Assembly (NCBI RefSeq): GCF_943913955.1
Contig: NZ_CALUAE010000018.1
Coordinates: 26,131 to 90,130, forward strand
Direction of reading: 5' to 3'
DNA: 64,000 nt
Source of the DNA: Mycolicibacterium bacteremicum
Lineage (GTDB): Bacteria; Actinomycetota; Actinomycetes; Mycobacteriales; Mycobacteriaceae
Shown: positions 17,326 to 26,531 of the stretch, in pieces
Layout: the number at the start of each line of letters is the position of its first letter
Position numbering within the stretch: position 1 is the first letter of the stretch
Program-made: the position numbers and the translations under genes
Notes under the pieces: model-generated
The model's input: the letters and a program-made list of their open reading frames with translations, nothing else
Databases searched by the model: none
Told to the model about the DNA's origin: nothing

Positions 17326-18861
17326 GTGGGCGAAGTCGTGGCCGATCCGTCGAGCGTGCAGATCGGCAGGCGGGTGGGCGCTCGTGCCGAGACGCGGATG
17401 CTGATCGACGGCGCGCTGATGCCCGCGGCCTCGGGAGCCGAGTTCGACAACCTCAGCCCGGCGACCGGAGAGCTGCTCGGAGTCACCGCCGCGGCCGGCG
17501 CCGACGATATGGATGCCGCGATCGGCGCGGCGCGTCGTGCCTTCGACACCACCGACTGGTCGACGAACCGCGACCTGCGCCGGCGCACCCTGCTGCAGTT
17601 GCAGGACGCGATCGAGGCCGAGCAGGAGGACCTGCGGGCGGAGTTGATCGCCGAGGTCGGTTGTCCGGTGATGACAACCGAGAACGCCCAGCTGGACTGG
17701 CCGTTGGCCGATGCGCTGCGTTATCCGGCCCGCCTGATCGACGACTTCGAATGGGAGCGGCGGTTGGACGGGGGCGGGTTGTTCGGTGACCGCAACGCCC
17801 GCACCGTGGTCAAGGAACCGGTCGGTGTCGTCGCCGCGATCACCCCGTCCAACTTCCCGATCGAGGTGATCCTCAACAAGCTCGGGCCGGCGCTGGCTGC
17901 CGGGAACACCGTGGTGCTCAAACCGGATCCGCACACGCCGTGGAATGCCACCCGGCTGGGCCGGCTGATTGCCGAGCGGACCGACATCCCGGCCGGTGTG
18001 GTCAATGTCGTTCCGACACCGTCCAATGAGGTCGCCGGCCTGCTCGGCACCGATCCGCGGGTGGACATGGTGTCGTTCACCGGGTCCACCGCCGTGGGTC
18101 GGCACCTGATGCGCGTCGGCGCGGACACCATGAAGCGCACCTTCCTCGAACTCGGCGGCAAGTCGGCGATGATCGTGCTCGAGGACGCCAACCCGGCGCA
18201 TATCATCCCCGGCGCGATCGGGGCGTGTGTGCACGCCGGCCAGGCGTGCGCGGCGAACACCCGGATGTTGGTACACCGCAGCCTGTTCGACGAGGCGGTG
18301 GCGACCGTGACGCATGCGTTCGGCGGTGTCCCGGTGGGTGACCCGGCGCTGCCCAGCACTCTGGTCGGCCCGCTCATCAGCGCCACGCAGAAACAACGGG
18401 TGCTCGACGCGGTCGAGCGGGCGCTGCGCGACGGTGCGCAGATCGTCGTCGGTGGTGGTGAACCCGACGGACTGCCGGACCATCTGGCCGGTGGTCATTT
18501 CGTGGCACCGACGCTCATCGTCGGCGCCGAACCGGGATCGTCGATCGCCCGGGACGAGGTGTTCGGTCCGGTGCTGGTGCTGATCCCGTTCGACGATGAC
18601 GAGGAGGCGGTGCGCATCGCCAACGACAGCGCGTTCGGGCTGGCCGGGGCCGTGGTGTCCCGATCGCCCGAGCGGGCGATGGGCATCGCCCGCCGGATCC
18701 GCACCGGCGCGATCGGCGTCAACGGTGGCATGTACTACGGGGCGGATGCGCCGTTCGGCGGCTACAAGAACAGCGGTGTCGGAAGACAGTGCGGCATCGA
18801 GGGTTTCGCGCAGTACACCGAGACCAAGACCATCGGCTGGCGGCTACCGCGTCAGGGGTAG
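17326..18861 (+). CDS. aldehyde dehydrogenase (NAD(P)+-dependent)
   Basis: About 511 residues. The start is set by a GGAGG at 17316-17320; GTG at 17326 has 5-nt spacing, GTG at 17323 is also possible, and longer starts would include the operator. The catalytic Cys is in HAGQACAANTRM and the general base Glu in LELGGKSAM. TPSNFPIEVILNKLGPALAAG is the usual ALDH cofactor segment. It oxidises an aldehyde to an acid that a CoA ligase of this region could activate. Its last 10 nt overlap the convergent TetR gene. Confidence 0.92.
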   Translation: MGEVVADPSSVQIGRRVGARAETRMLIDGALMPAASGAEFDNLSPATGELLGVTAAAGADDMDAAIGAARRAFDTTDWSTNRDLRRRTLLQLQDAIEAEQEDLRAELIAEVGCPVMTTENAQLDWPLADALRYPARLIDDFEWERRLDGGGLFGDRNARTVVKEPVGVVAAITPSNFPIEVILNKLGPALAAGNTVVLKPDPHTPWNATRLGRLIAERTDIPAGVVNVVPTPSNEVAGLLGTDPRVDMVSFTGSTAVGRHLMRVGADTMKRTFLELGGKSAMIVLEDANPAHIIPGAIGACVHAGQACAANTRMLVHRSLFDEAVATVTHAFGGVPVGDPALPSTLVGPLISATQKQRVLDAVERALRDGAQIVVGGGEPDGLPDHLAGGHFVAPTLIVGAEPGSSIARDEVFGPVLVLIPFDDDEEAVRIANDSAFGLAGAVVSRSPERAMGIARRIRTGAIGVNGGMYYGADAPFGGYKNSGVGRQCGIEGFAQYTETKTIGWRLPRQG

Positions 18862-19553
18862 GCCGGTCCGTGTGCGAGGTGCTCAGCACGATCGAGGATG
18901 CAGGTCAGCACGTATTCGAAGTTGATGTCGTCGGCCACACCCATCCGGTGGCCGCGGCCGGTCGCCTCGGCGATGTGCGGTGTGGCCGCCGCGTCGATGA
19001 GTCCGCGGTCGCCGTCCTGTCGGGGCGCGATACCCGGCATCTTGTCCTGCAGACGCTCCATGATGACGGTGCCGCGGACATGGGTGGCGATCGCCGAGTA
19101 GGTGTCGAAGGCATCTTCGGAGGACAGCCCGGCGCGTACCAGCGCGGCCACCGGCGGCTCCAGCTTCTGGATGGCGCCCTGAACCGCGGCGCGGCCGTAG
19201 GACCCGCGGATCAGGATGAGATCGCACAGGATGGGGTTGGCACGAAACGTCTTCCGCATCGTGCGGGCATGGTGGGCCAGCGACGCCCGCCAGTTCCCGG
19301 CGTCGATGCTCGGGGCGGTGAAGTCGTACTCGTCGAGCGCGCGGTCGGTCATCGCGTCGAGCAGATCGTCCTTGCGCCGGAAGTACCAGTAGATGCTGGT
19401 GACGCCGACATCGAGATGCCTGGCCAGCTGCGGCATGCTGAGGTGGTCGATCGACACCGCGGCGGCGACCTCGAAGGCCCCGTTCACGATCTCGGCGACG
19501 GTGATCGACCCGCGCTCGCGGCGGGTCCGTTTCGCGCCGACGGGCCGGGTCAT
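18852..19553 (-). CDS. TetR family transcriptional regulator
   Basis: 233 residues, paralogous to the TetR at 3769. The helix-turn-helix reads LSMPQLARHLDVGVTSIYWYF then RRKDDLLDAMTDRAL, and the ligand domain shares HARTMRKTFRANPILCDLILIR. It lies 4 nt downstream of the P450 gene and would be transcribed from the promoter that carries dyad site B, so it is probably autoregulated. It is the best candidate for the protein that reads the 19-bp regional dyads (inference). Confidence 0.9.
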   Translation of the reverse strand: MTRPVGAKRTRRERGSITVAEIVNGAFEVAAAVSIDHLSMPQLARHLDVGVTSIYWYFRRKDDLLDAMTDRALDEYDFTAPSIDAGNWRASLAHHARTMRKTFRANPILCDLILIRGSYGRAAVQGAIQKLEPPVAALVRAGLSSEDAFDTYSAIATHVRGTVIMERLQDKMPGIAPRQDGDRGLIDAAATPHIAEATGRGHRMGVADDINFEYVLTCILDRAEHLAHGPAYP

Positions 19554-19557
19554 GTCG

Positions 19558-20790
19558 TCAGCGGACCGGGTCGAAGGTCACCGGCACCGCTGTGGGGGAG
19601 CGGAAGGGCTGACCGAAGATGTGCGGATCCTCGGTGGTGTCGAGCCGGATGTTCTCGATCCGGCTCAGCAGGCTTTCGATGGCGACCCGGGTCTCCATCC
19701 GGGCCAGGTGCAGACCCAGGCAGGTGTGCTCACCCGCGGCGAAGGTGATGTGCGGGACCCTGTCCCGGAAGATGTCGAACTCCTCGGACCGCACCCACCG
19801 GTTCTCATCGCGGTTGGCCGAGCCGATGCACACGTCGATCACCGCGCCGGCGGGCAGTGCTACACCGCCCAGTTCGGTGTCCACCGATGCCGAGCGTTGC
19901 ACGGTGGTCAGCGGAGTCTCATAGCGCAGCCCCTCCTCGATGGCCGCGCCGATGAGGTCGTGATCGCGCTGTACTGCGGCGAATTGGTCGGGGTGGGTGA
20001 GCAGGAGATACAACAGGTTGCCCGAGGACCGGAAGGTGGTCTCCAGGCCGGCCGGGAGCAGCAGGCGCAGAAACGAATAGATCTCTTCATCGGTGAGCTT
20101 CTCGCCGTCGACCTCGGCGGTCACCAGATCGCCGATGATGTCGTCGGTGGGCGCCGAGCGGCGCAACTCGATCTGGTTGAGGAAGTAGTCCTTGAGCGCC
20201 GCCGAGGCTTCGAAGGCCCGCTTGTACTTGACGTGATAGCTGATCAGCTCGACCGCCCGGGCGCGGAACCAGGCGAGATCCGCCTCGGGTAGCCCGAGCA
20301 GGGTGGAGATGACCCGGGTGGGGAACTCGAAGGTGAAGTCGCGCACCAGGTCTGCCCGGCCGGTGTCGATGAACTCGTCGATCAACCGCTCGCAGATGGG
20401 GCGGACGATCTCGGGCTCCCAGCGTTTGAGTGACTTGGCCTTGAAGGCGGTGGTGACCAGGTTGCGGTGCGCTCTGTGCAACGGACCTTCCATGGCGAGG
20501 ATGGACGGACCGATGAACAAGCCGATGGTGTCGTCATAGATCTTGGAGTTGAACGACTTCGAGTCCCGGAACACGGTGTTGACCGCGTCGAACGATACTG
20601 CCGCGTACTGATGCCGCGGGCGGAACTCGTCGGGCGTCTTCGACCAGTCCATCACGCTGCCCTCGAAGACACCGTGTCGGGACCGGTGAGCGGCGAAGTA
20701 CGGATACGGATCCCGCAACAGACTGAAGGTGTCGCCCAGTTCGGCCGCCAGGTCCAGATCGTCCTGCGTTTGGCTGTCCACGCGTCGCAC
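19558..20790 (-). CDS. cytochrome P450
   Basis: 410 residues. The I-helix motif reads LLLPAGLETTF (Glu before the Thr pair), ExxR is EEGLRYE, and the heme loop FAAGEHTCLGLHLAR carries the thiolate Cys about 55 residues before the C-terminus. It is a soluble class I bacterial P450 that needs a ferredoxin partner, none of which is encoded nearby. The GTG start has a GGAGG very close; a second in-frame GTG nine bases on has better spacing. It is co-transcribed with the TetR gene and diverges from the aldehyde dehydrogenase at 20907. Confidence 0.93.
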   Translation of the reverse strand: MRRVDSQTQDDLDLAAELGDTFSLLRDPYPYFAAHRSRHGVFEGSVMDWSKTPDEFRPRHQYAAVSFDAVNTVFRDSKSFNSKIYDDTIGLFIGPSILAMEGPLHRAHRNLVTTAFKAKSLKRWEPEIVRPICERLIDEFIDTGRADLVRDFTFEFPTRVISTLLGLPEADLAWFRARAVELISYHVKYKRAFEASAALKDYFLNQIELRRSAPTDDIIGDLVTAEVDGEKLTDEEIYSFLRLLLPAGLETTFRSSGNLLYLLLTHPDQFAAVQRDHDLIGAAIEEGLRYETPLTTVQRSASVDTELGGVALPAGAVIDVCIGSANRDENRWVRSEEFDIFRDRVPHITFAAGEHTCLGLHLARMETRVAIESLLSRIENIRLDTTEDPHIFGQPFRSPTAVPVTFDPVR

Positions 20791-20817
20791 CTGCCTCCAT
20801 GCCGGACTCCAACTTGA

Positions 20818-20836
20818 TACTGTATGGCTTACAGTA
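20818..20836. promoter_or_regulatory. regional operator dyad (site B)
   Basis: TACTGTATGGCTTACAGTA; arms match except for one base pair. It lies 28 bp upstream of the P450 start and 71 bp upstream of the divergent aldehyde dehydrogenase. Confidence 0.7.
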
Positions 20837-20906
20837 ACATGCCCGGTCCGGTCGGATCGACGGTTCGGCGCCGCCGGGTGGCCAGTACCGGAGGGAGTTC
20901 AAGCCC

Positions 20907-22382
20907 ATGAGCGCAACCGAGGAGCGGGTCGAGCCCGGCACGAGTCCCCATGCCGTGCTGCATCGGCAGCGGCGGGCGTTTGTCGAGGCGGGCCCGCCCG
21001 ATGTCGCGCTGCGGCGCAATCGCATCGACCGGCTGCTGGCTCTGGTGCTGGACAACACCGATGCCTTCGTCGACGCGATGGCCGCCGATTTCGGCACCCG
21101 ATCACGCGCGGCATCGCTGTTCACCGAGGTGGTCGGGATGATCCCGGTGATCGAACACACCAGAGCGCATGTGCGGCAATGGATGCGCGCCACCAAGCTG
21201 ATGCGCGCCATGCGCCCGGCCGGGCTGTGCGCCGAGGTCGAACACGCGCCGCTCGGTGTCATCGGGATCATCGGGCCGTGGAACTTCCCGTTGAACCTGG
21301 TGGTGCTCCCGGCCGCGGCCGCCTTCGCGGCGGGCAACCGGGTGATGATCAAGATGTCCGAGGTCACCTCCCGGACCGCGGATCTGATGGCCGCGCTGGC
21401 CCCGCGCTACTTCGACCAGACCGAACTCGCCGTCGTCGTCGGCGGGCCCGATGTCGCGGCGGAGTTCGCCGCACTGCCCTTCGACCACCTGTTCTTCACC
21501 GGTTCGCCGGCGGTCGGATCGCTGGTGCAGCGCGCCGCGGCGGCCAATCTGGTGCCGGTGACATTGGAACTGGGTGGCAAGAACCCCGTCGTCGTCGCGC
21601 CCGATGCGGACCTGCACCGGTCGGCCGCGCGGATCGCCCGGGCCCGCATGGTCAACGGCGGGCAGGTCTGTGTATGTCCGGACTACGTGTTCGTCCCGCA
21701 CTCCCGGATCGCGGACTTCGTCGAGACCGTCACGGCGACATGGCAGTCCATGTTCGCCGGCATCGTCGACAACGACGACTACTGCTCCAGCGTGGACCCG
21801 GCGAACTTCGACCGCGTGGTCGGCCTGATCGAGGACGCCCGCGACCGCGGGGCGACCGTGCGGACGGTCAACCCGGCCGATGAGGCGTTACCGCATCGCG
21901 CGAGCCGCAAGATCGCACCGACCCTGCTCACCGGGGTCGACGATTCGATGGCCATCGCATCCGAGGAGGTCTTCGGCCCCGTGCTGTCGGTCCTCGGTTA
22001 CGAAGGCCCGGACGAGGTCATCGCCTACATCAATGCCCGGCCGGCGCCGCTGGTCGCCTACTGGTTCGGGCCCGACGGGGCCGGCTTCCGTGACTTCGTG
22101 GCCAACACCCGCAGTGGCGGCGTCGCTCGCAACGACTTTGCCGCACAGATGGTCCCGTCGGCCGCGCCCTTCGGCGGTGTCGGGCGCAGCGGCATGGGCT
22201 CCTACCACGGCAAGGCCGGTTTCGACACGTTCAGTCACCACCGCACCGTGGTGGGCACCGATCTGCCGTTCAGCCTGACCGGGTCGGCCGCTCCACCGTT
22301 CCGGCGGGGGATGCGGATGTACGCCGACATGTCACTGGGGCTGGCGCGCCGCCGGACCCGGCGCAGGCTGCGGAGTCGCTGA
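20907..22382 (+). CDS. aldehyde dehydrogenase (class 3 / coniferyl aldehyde dehydrogenase-like)
   Basis: 491 residues from an ATG with GGAGGG upstream. The cofactor segment is GIIGPWNFPLNLVVLPAAAA, the base Glu lies in LELGGKNP, and the nucleophile in NGGQVCVCPDYV. The C-terminal tail is Arg-rich (RRRTRRRLRSR) and preceded by a hydrophobic stretch, as in membrane-associated class 3 enzymes. It probably oxidises a long-chain or isoprenoid-like aldehyde. It is only distantly related to the aldehyde dehydrogenase at 17326. Confidence 0.91.
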   Translation: MSATEERVEPGTSPHAVLHRQRRAFVEAGPPDVALRRNRIDRLLALVLDNTDAFVDAMAADFGTRSRAASLFTEVVGMIPVIEHTRAHVRQWMRATKLMRAMRPAGLCAEVEHAPLGVIGIIGPWNFPLNLVVLPAAAAFAAGNRVMIKMSEVTSRTADLMAALAPRYFDQTELAVVVGGPDVAAEFAALPFDHLFFTGSPAVGSLVQRAAAANLVPVTLELGGKNPVVVAPDADLHRSAARIARARMVNGGQVCVCPDYVFVPHSRIADFVETVTATWQSMFAGIVDNDDYCSSVDPANFDRVVGLIEDARDRGATVRTVNPADEALPHRASRKIAPTLLTGVDDSMAIASEEVFGPVLSVLGYEGPDEVIAYINARPAPLVAYWFGPDGAGFRDFVANTRSGGVARNDFAAQMVPSAAPFGGVGRSGMGSYHGKAGFDTFSHHRTVVGTDLPFSLTGSAAPPFRRGMRMYADMSLGLARRRTRRRLRSR

Positions 22383-22385
22383 GCG

Positions 22386-24038
22386 TCATCGGTTCGCTGC
22401 GCCCGCCCGGGTCACCTGCTCGCGTGCCCAGCGGTAGTCCGCCTTGCCCGCCGGGCTGCGCACGATCACCGGCCGGAAGACGATGTCCTTGGGCAATTTG
22501 TATCGGGCGATGGATGTCTCGGCGTGCCTGATGAGCTCATCGGGGCCGGCCTCGGCGCCGTCGGCGAGCGCCACCACGGCCACCACCTCGGCGCCCCAGC
22601 GCTCACTGGGCCGCCCGGCCACCACGACATCGGCGACCGCTGGGTGAGAGGCGATCGCCGACTCGACCTCCTCGGCGAAGATCTTCTCGCCACCGGAATT
22701 GATGGTGACCGAGTCGCGGCCGAGCAATTCGATTGCGCCACTTCCGAGATGCCGGGCCCGGTCGCCGGGCACCGCGAACCGGACACCGCCGATCACCGGA
22801 AAGGTCGCCGCGGTCTTGGCGGCATCACCCTTGTAACCCAGCGGGACGAAGCCGCGCTGGGCCAGCCAGCCGAGTCCGTCATGGGCGGGTTCCAGCACGG
22901 CGCCCAGATCCTCGGCCACCACGCAGGTGTCCGGGCCTGCGGTGAACGTACCGGTCGATACCGCCCCGGGAGCCGACATGTGACTCATCTGGGCGCCGGT
23001 CTCCGAGGACCCGACCCCGTCGATCACGATCAGACCGGGTTTGGCGTCGATCAGCTTCTGTTTGACGTACGGGGTGAGTTGCGCGCCGCCGTTGGCGACC
23101 ACGGCCAGCGAGGACACATCGGCCGTGCCGCCGGCGATGGCGGCCAGCAGCGGCCGGGCCATCGCGTCGCCGACAACGGTGGCGACCGCCACCTGCTCAC
23201 GTTCGATGGTGCGCACGACCTCCTCGGCGTCGAAGCGGTCCACGGTGCCCGCGAAGACGAGGGTCTGACCGGTGGTGATCGCCGTCATCGCGGCCCATTG
23301 CGCGGCACCGTGGATGAGCGGAGGCAGGATGAGCAGCCTGGTGCCCGGGTTCTCGATCACCCGCGCGACGATCTCGTCGACGGAGGCGGCGCATTCACCG
23401 GTGACCATGTTGCGACCTCCGAAGGCCGTCATGAAGATGTCGTGCTGGCGCCACAGCACGCCCTTGGGCATACCCGTCGTGCCGCCGGTGTAGAGGACGT
23501 AGAGGTCATCGGGACAGGGCAGCACCGGAGGCGCCGGCACGTCGGCGGTGACGATCGACTCGTAATCCACGGCGCCGGGCAGCAATTCGTTGCCGGAGTC
23601 GTCGGCGATCTGGATGAGCACCCGCAGGTTCGGGAGGGCGTCGCGGATTTCGGCGACCCGGGGCGCGAACGCGGCGTGGTACAGCAGCGCAGAGGCCGCC
23701 GCATCGGCCAGCAGATACTGCAATTCGGCGGCCACGTATCGGTAGTTGACGTTGAACGGTGCCACCCGGGCGCGGAAGCACCCGAGCAGGCCCTCGACGA
23801 ACTCCGGTGCGTTGTGGGCATAGATGCCCAGCAGATCCTGGCCCACCTGGTGGCCGGACAACGATGCACGATCGGTGTGGCAGCCGAGTCCCTGCGCGTG
23901 CAGATATGCCGCCAGCCGCTGCGAGCGGTCCACGATCTGGGCGTAGCTGACGCGACGGTCACCCTGGATCACCAGAACCCGGTCCGGGACGGCCGCGGCG
24001 ACAGCCTCCGCAACGGCGGCGACGGCGTACTCGGTCAT
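22386..24038 (-). CDS. acyl-CoA synthetase (AMP-binding)
   Basis: 550 residues from the ATG at 24038, with GGAGG five bases upstream. Signatures are LYTGGTTGMPKGVLWRQ, GVGSSETGAQM, LLGRDSVTINSGGEKIF and a C-terminal Lys in SPAGKADYRW. It shares its layout with the ligase at 9576-11198. It is third in a translationally coupled Rieske-hydrolase-ligase operon (ATGA overlap with the hydrolase-like gene), so it should activate an acid formed after Rieske oxygenation. Confidence 0.92.
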   Translation of the reverse strand: MTEYAVAAVAEAVAAAVPDRVLVIQGDRRVSYAQIVDRSQRLAAYLHAQGLGCHTDRASLSGHQVGQDLLGIYAHNAPEFVEGLLGCFRARVAPFNVNYRYVAAELQYLLADAAASALLYHAAFAPRVAEIRDALPNLRVLIQIADDSGNELLPGAVDYESIVTADVPAPPVLPCPDDLYVLYTGGTTGMPKGVLWRQHDIFMTAFGGRNMVTGECAASVDEIVARVIENPGTRLLILPPLIHGAAQWAAMTAITTGQTLVFAGTVDRFDAEEVVRTIEREQVAVATVVGDAMARPLLAAIAGGTADVSSLAVVANGGAQLTPYVKQKLIDAKPGLIVIDGVGSSETGAQMSHMSAPGAVSTGTFTAGPDTCVVAEDLGAVLEPAHDGLGWLAQRGFVPLGYKGDAAKTAATFPVIGGVRFAVPGDRARHLGSGAIELLGRDSVTINSGGEKIFAEEVESAIASHPAVADVVVAGRPSERWGAEVVAVVALADGAEAGPDELIRHAETSIARYKLPKDIVFRPVIVRSPAGKADYRWAREQVTRAGAANR

Positions 24039-24622
24039 ATCGTCCTCCACTGGTCGAGGAGTTCATCGGTGGTGGTGATGGTGGCCAGCAGGGACAGGCT
24101 GTTGTCGATGACGGCCTGGCCGTATTCGGCGGGGAAACCGGCGACCGCGTCGCGGGGCAGCACCACGCGGTAGCCGGCATTGACTGCGTCCATCACCAGG
24201 TTGGGGATCGCGATGTTCAACGAGACCCCGACGGCGACGATGGTCGTGATACCCAGATTGCGCAGCACCGCATCCAGATCGGTACCGCCCATCGGCCCCA
24301 CGCCGTGCCGGCGCGTCAGCACCAGATCCTCGGGCTCCGGGCCGAATTCGGGTAGCAGTGTGGCGCCCTCGCTGCCGGGGGCGATGTCCACGGCGCGCTC
24401 ACCCGCGGCGAACAGTCGGGCGTTGTGATTGGAACCGCGGCCGTCGGGGCGGCGCTGGACCAGACAGTGCACGACCTGGTGCCCGGCGGACCGGGCCGCC
24501 GGCAGCAGACGCGCGATGTTGGGCAGCGCGAACCGCTGCGCCTCGCGGGCCAGCACGGCCAGGCCGGCGTTCGGGCCGACCACCGCACCCTGCAATTCCT
24601 GGGTGACGACCGCGGTCGTCAT
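24035..24622 (-). CDS. isochorismatase-like protein lacking the catalytic Cys
   Basis: 195 residues from the ATG at 24622, with ATGA overlaps on both sides. The fold is clearly that of cysteine hydrolases: VTQELQGAVVG at strand 1, GPMGGTDLDAVLRNLGI, then VGVSLNIAIPNLVMDA. In active members the last block carries the nucleophile (GVxTNxCVE type); here it reads NIAIPN with Ala. The Asp of strand 1 is Glu/Gln and the Lys position is Arg (LTRRHG). It is probably catalytically inert or works by another mechanism. Placement inside the Rieske operon suggests a binding or regulatory role. Confidence 0.8.
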   Translation of the reverse strand: MTTAVVTQELQGAVVGPNAGLAVLAREAQRFALPNIARLLPAARSAGHQVVHCLVQRRPDGRGSNHNARLFAAGERAVDIAPGSEGATLLPEFGPEPEDLVLTRRHGVGPMGGTDLDAVLRNLGITTIVAVGVSLNIAIPNLVMDAVNAGYRVVLPRDAVAGFPAEYGQAVIDNSLSLLATITTTDELLDQWRTI

Positions 24623-25626
24623 ACGGGCAGGCCGACGGCGGGTACTTCGTAGAACTGCTGCGCCCACTTGCGCATGGCCATATAGGGTTTCGCGTCGATC
24701 TTGGAAAGCGACGGCCGCTCGACATACTTCTGGTAGCGCCAGATGTCCAGGTCGTCCCACACGGTCACGAGGTACTGCTTCTCCACACGCGCGCGGACGT
24801 GCTCGGGCGGGATGTCAGAGGTGTCGCCGGGTTCCTTGGGCCACCAGATCGAATAGAACATGTTGGAGACATGGTCGTCGACCGGTGTACAGGCGAAGAT
24901 CAGCCGGTGATCGGCGGCGCCCTCGAAGGCGCTGATCGCGAAGCCGAGGCCGGAGAAGTGGCTGTGGATGTAGAGGGCCATCTTGTCGGGGTCGTCGCTA
25001 CGGGCGTCGGGCCAGCCCGTCAGGAACTGCCACTCGTTGTCGACCACCTTCCAGTCCAGGCACACCGGGGTGACGGTGGCCCGGTGCACGTAGCGGAAAT
25101 GTGCACTGTCGGGCCCGTTTTCGGCGACGATCTGCGGATGCACCGGCTCGTTCTCGGCGAATCGGGAGAATTCCGGGTAGGGCCGGTAGAAACTGTCCGG
25201 GTCGGTGGGGAACTGCGGAAACTTGTCGAAGATGTCGGGCAGTGCCCACTGCGGCGGTTCGCCGTGCGGTTGGTACCACATGAACACGCAGCCGTGCTGT
25301 TCCTGGATCGGGTAGACCCGCAGCCTGAGCCCGCGGTTGGGCTTGTCGGGTTGATAGGGGATGTAGGCGTTGGCGCCGTCGGGGCCCCACCGCCAACCGT
25401 GAAACGGGCATTCCACGCAGTCGCCGACGATCTTGCCGCCGTGTCCCAGGTGTGCGCCGAGATGCTTGCAGTGCCCCTCCATCAGGTGCAGCACGCCGGC
25501 CTCGTCGCGCCAGGCGACGAGGTTTTCGCCGAAGTAGCGCAGTGGTCGGGTCTCTCCGGCGACGAACTCGGCCGACCAGCCGATCATGAACCAGCCGGTG
25601 ACTTTCCAGGTGAACGGAACTTCCAC
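24619..25626 (-). CDS. Rieske non-heme iron oxygenase, oxygenase subunit (KshA/DAF36-like)
   Basis: 335 residues from a GTG at 25626 with GGAAGG upstream; a longer reading frame would run through dyad site C. The Rieske centre is CKHLGAH with a later CPFHGW (C-x-H, C-x2-H). The mononuclear iron site is in ENGPDSAHFRYVH. The layout resembles KshA and the DAF-36/Neverland sterol desaturases, so a sterol, steroid or other alicyclic substrate is likely. It is not a clear KshA orthologue. No reductase is encoded in the operon. It diverges from the SDR at 25710. Confidence 0.88.
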   Translation of the reverse strand: MEVPFTWKVTGWFMIGWSAEFVAGETRPLRYFGENLVAWRDEAGVLHLMEGHCKHLGAHLGHGGKIVGDCVECPFHGWRWGPDGANAYIPYQPDKPNRGLRLRVYPIQEQHGCVFMWYQPHGEPPQWALPDIFDKFPQFPTDPDSFYRPYPEFSRFAENEPVHPQIVAENGPDSAHFRYVHRATVTPVCLDWKVVDNEWQFLTGWPDARSDDPDKMALYIHSHFSGLGFAISAFEGAADHRLIFACTPVDDHVSNMFYSIWWPKEPGDTSDIPPEHVRARVEKQYLVTVWDDLDIWRYQKYVERPSLSKIDAKPYMAMRKWAQQFYEVPAVGLPV

Positions 25627-25653
25627 GGGTGTGCCTTCCGGATCCGAGCCAGA

Positions 25654-25672
25654 TACTGAACAGCTTACAGTA
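25654..25672. promoter_or_regulatory. regional operator dyad (site C)
   Basis: TACTGAACAGCTTACAGTA, with a perfect right half and a left half of the TACTGAA type also seen in site D. It stands between the divergent Rieske (25626) and SDR (25710) genes. Confidence 0.65.
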
Positions 25673-25709
25673 GTATCATCGGCGGACCGCTGCGAAACGT
25701 AGGAGTGCA

Positions 25710-26531
25710 ATGCCGGGGCTGTTGACAGACAAGGTCGCGTTCATCACCGGAGCCGCCCGTGGCCAGGGCCGCGCGCACGCCGTTCGGATGGCCAACGAGG
25801 GCGCCGACATCATCGCCGTCGACATCGCCGGACCGCTACCGCCCAAGGTGCCCTACCTGTCGGCCACCCCCGACGAGTTCGCCGAGACCGTCGATCTGGT
25901 CAAGGCCACCGGCCGGCGGATCTTTCACCGTGCCGTCGACGTCCGGGACTTCGACGGGCTGAAAGCCGCCGTCGACGACGGTGTGGCGGAACTCGGCCGG
26001 TTGGATGTGATCGTGGCCAACGCGGGGATCACCATTCCCGAGGCGTGGAACGACATCACCCCCGAATCCTTCCGCGACACCATCGACATCAACGTCACCG
26101 GTACCTGGAACACCGTGATGGCCGGGGCCCAGCACATCATCGACGGGGGCCGCGGTGGCTCGGTCATCTTGGTGAGTTCGCTTGCGGGGGTGAAGATGCA
26201 GGCGTTCATGGTGCACTACACCGCCAGCAAGCACGCCGTCACCGGGATGGCGCGGGCGTTCGCCGCCGAACTCGGTAGGCATCACATCCGGGTCAACAGC
26301 CTGCACCCCGGGCCGGTGGCCACCGCGATGGGGACCGGCGACATGGTCGTCGCGCTGAACAAGGCGTTCGAGACCAACCCGACACTGGTGCAGATGGGCA
26401 CGCCCTTCACCCCGAACTGGATCGTCGAACCCGAGGACATCGCGGCCTCGGCGGTCTGGCTGGCCTCCGACGAGGCCCGGCACATCAGCGCGGTCGCGCT
26501 GTCCATCGACAACGGAATGGCGCAATTCTGA
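25710..26531 (+). CDS. mycofactocin-type short-chain dehydrogenase (SDR)
   Basis: 273 residues. The N-terminus FITGAARGQGRAHAVRMA followed by EGADIIAVDI is the hallmark of the SDR subfamily that holds its NAD tightly and uses the redox peptide mycofactocin. The expected extra segment after beta-strand 2 is present. Catalytic residues are VSSLAGV and YTASKHAV. It probably oxidises an alcohol produced by the local oxygenases. Its stop overlaps the next start (TGATG). The subfamily assignment is by sequence pattern; mycofactocin use is inferred. Confidence 0.9.
   Translation: MPGLLTDKVAFITGAARGQGRAHAVRMANEGADIIAVDIAGPLPPKVPYLSATPDEFAETVDLVKATGRRIFHRAVDVRDFDGLKAAVDDGVAELGRLDVIVANAGITIPEAWNDITPESFRDTIDINVTGTWNTVMAGAQHIIDGGRGGSVILVSSLAGVKMQAFMVHYTASKHAVTGMARAFAAELGRHHIRVNSLHPGPVATAMGTGDMVVALNKAFETNPTLVQMGTPFTPNWIVEPEDIAASAVWLASDEARHISAVALSIDNGMAQF

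Noticed and set aside
24619..25626. naming the Rieske oxygenase kshA
   Set aside because: Motifs are shared with KshA, but the rest diverges and DAF-36-like desaturases are equally close; no kstR-type context is seen.
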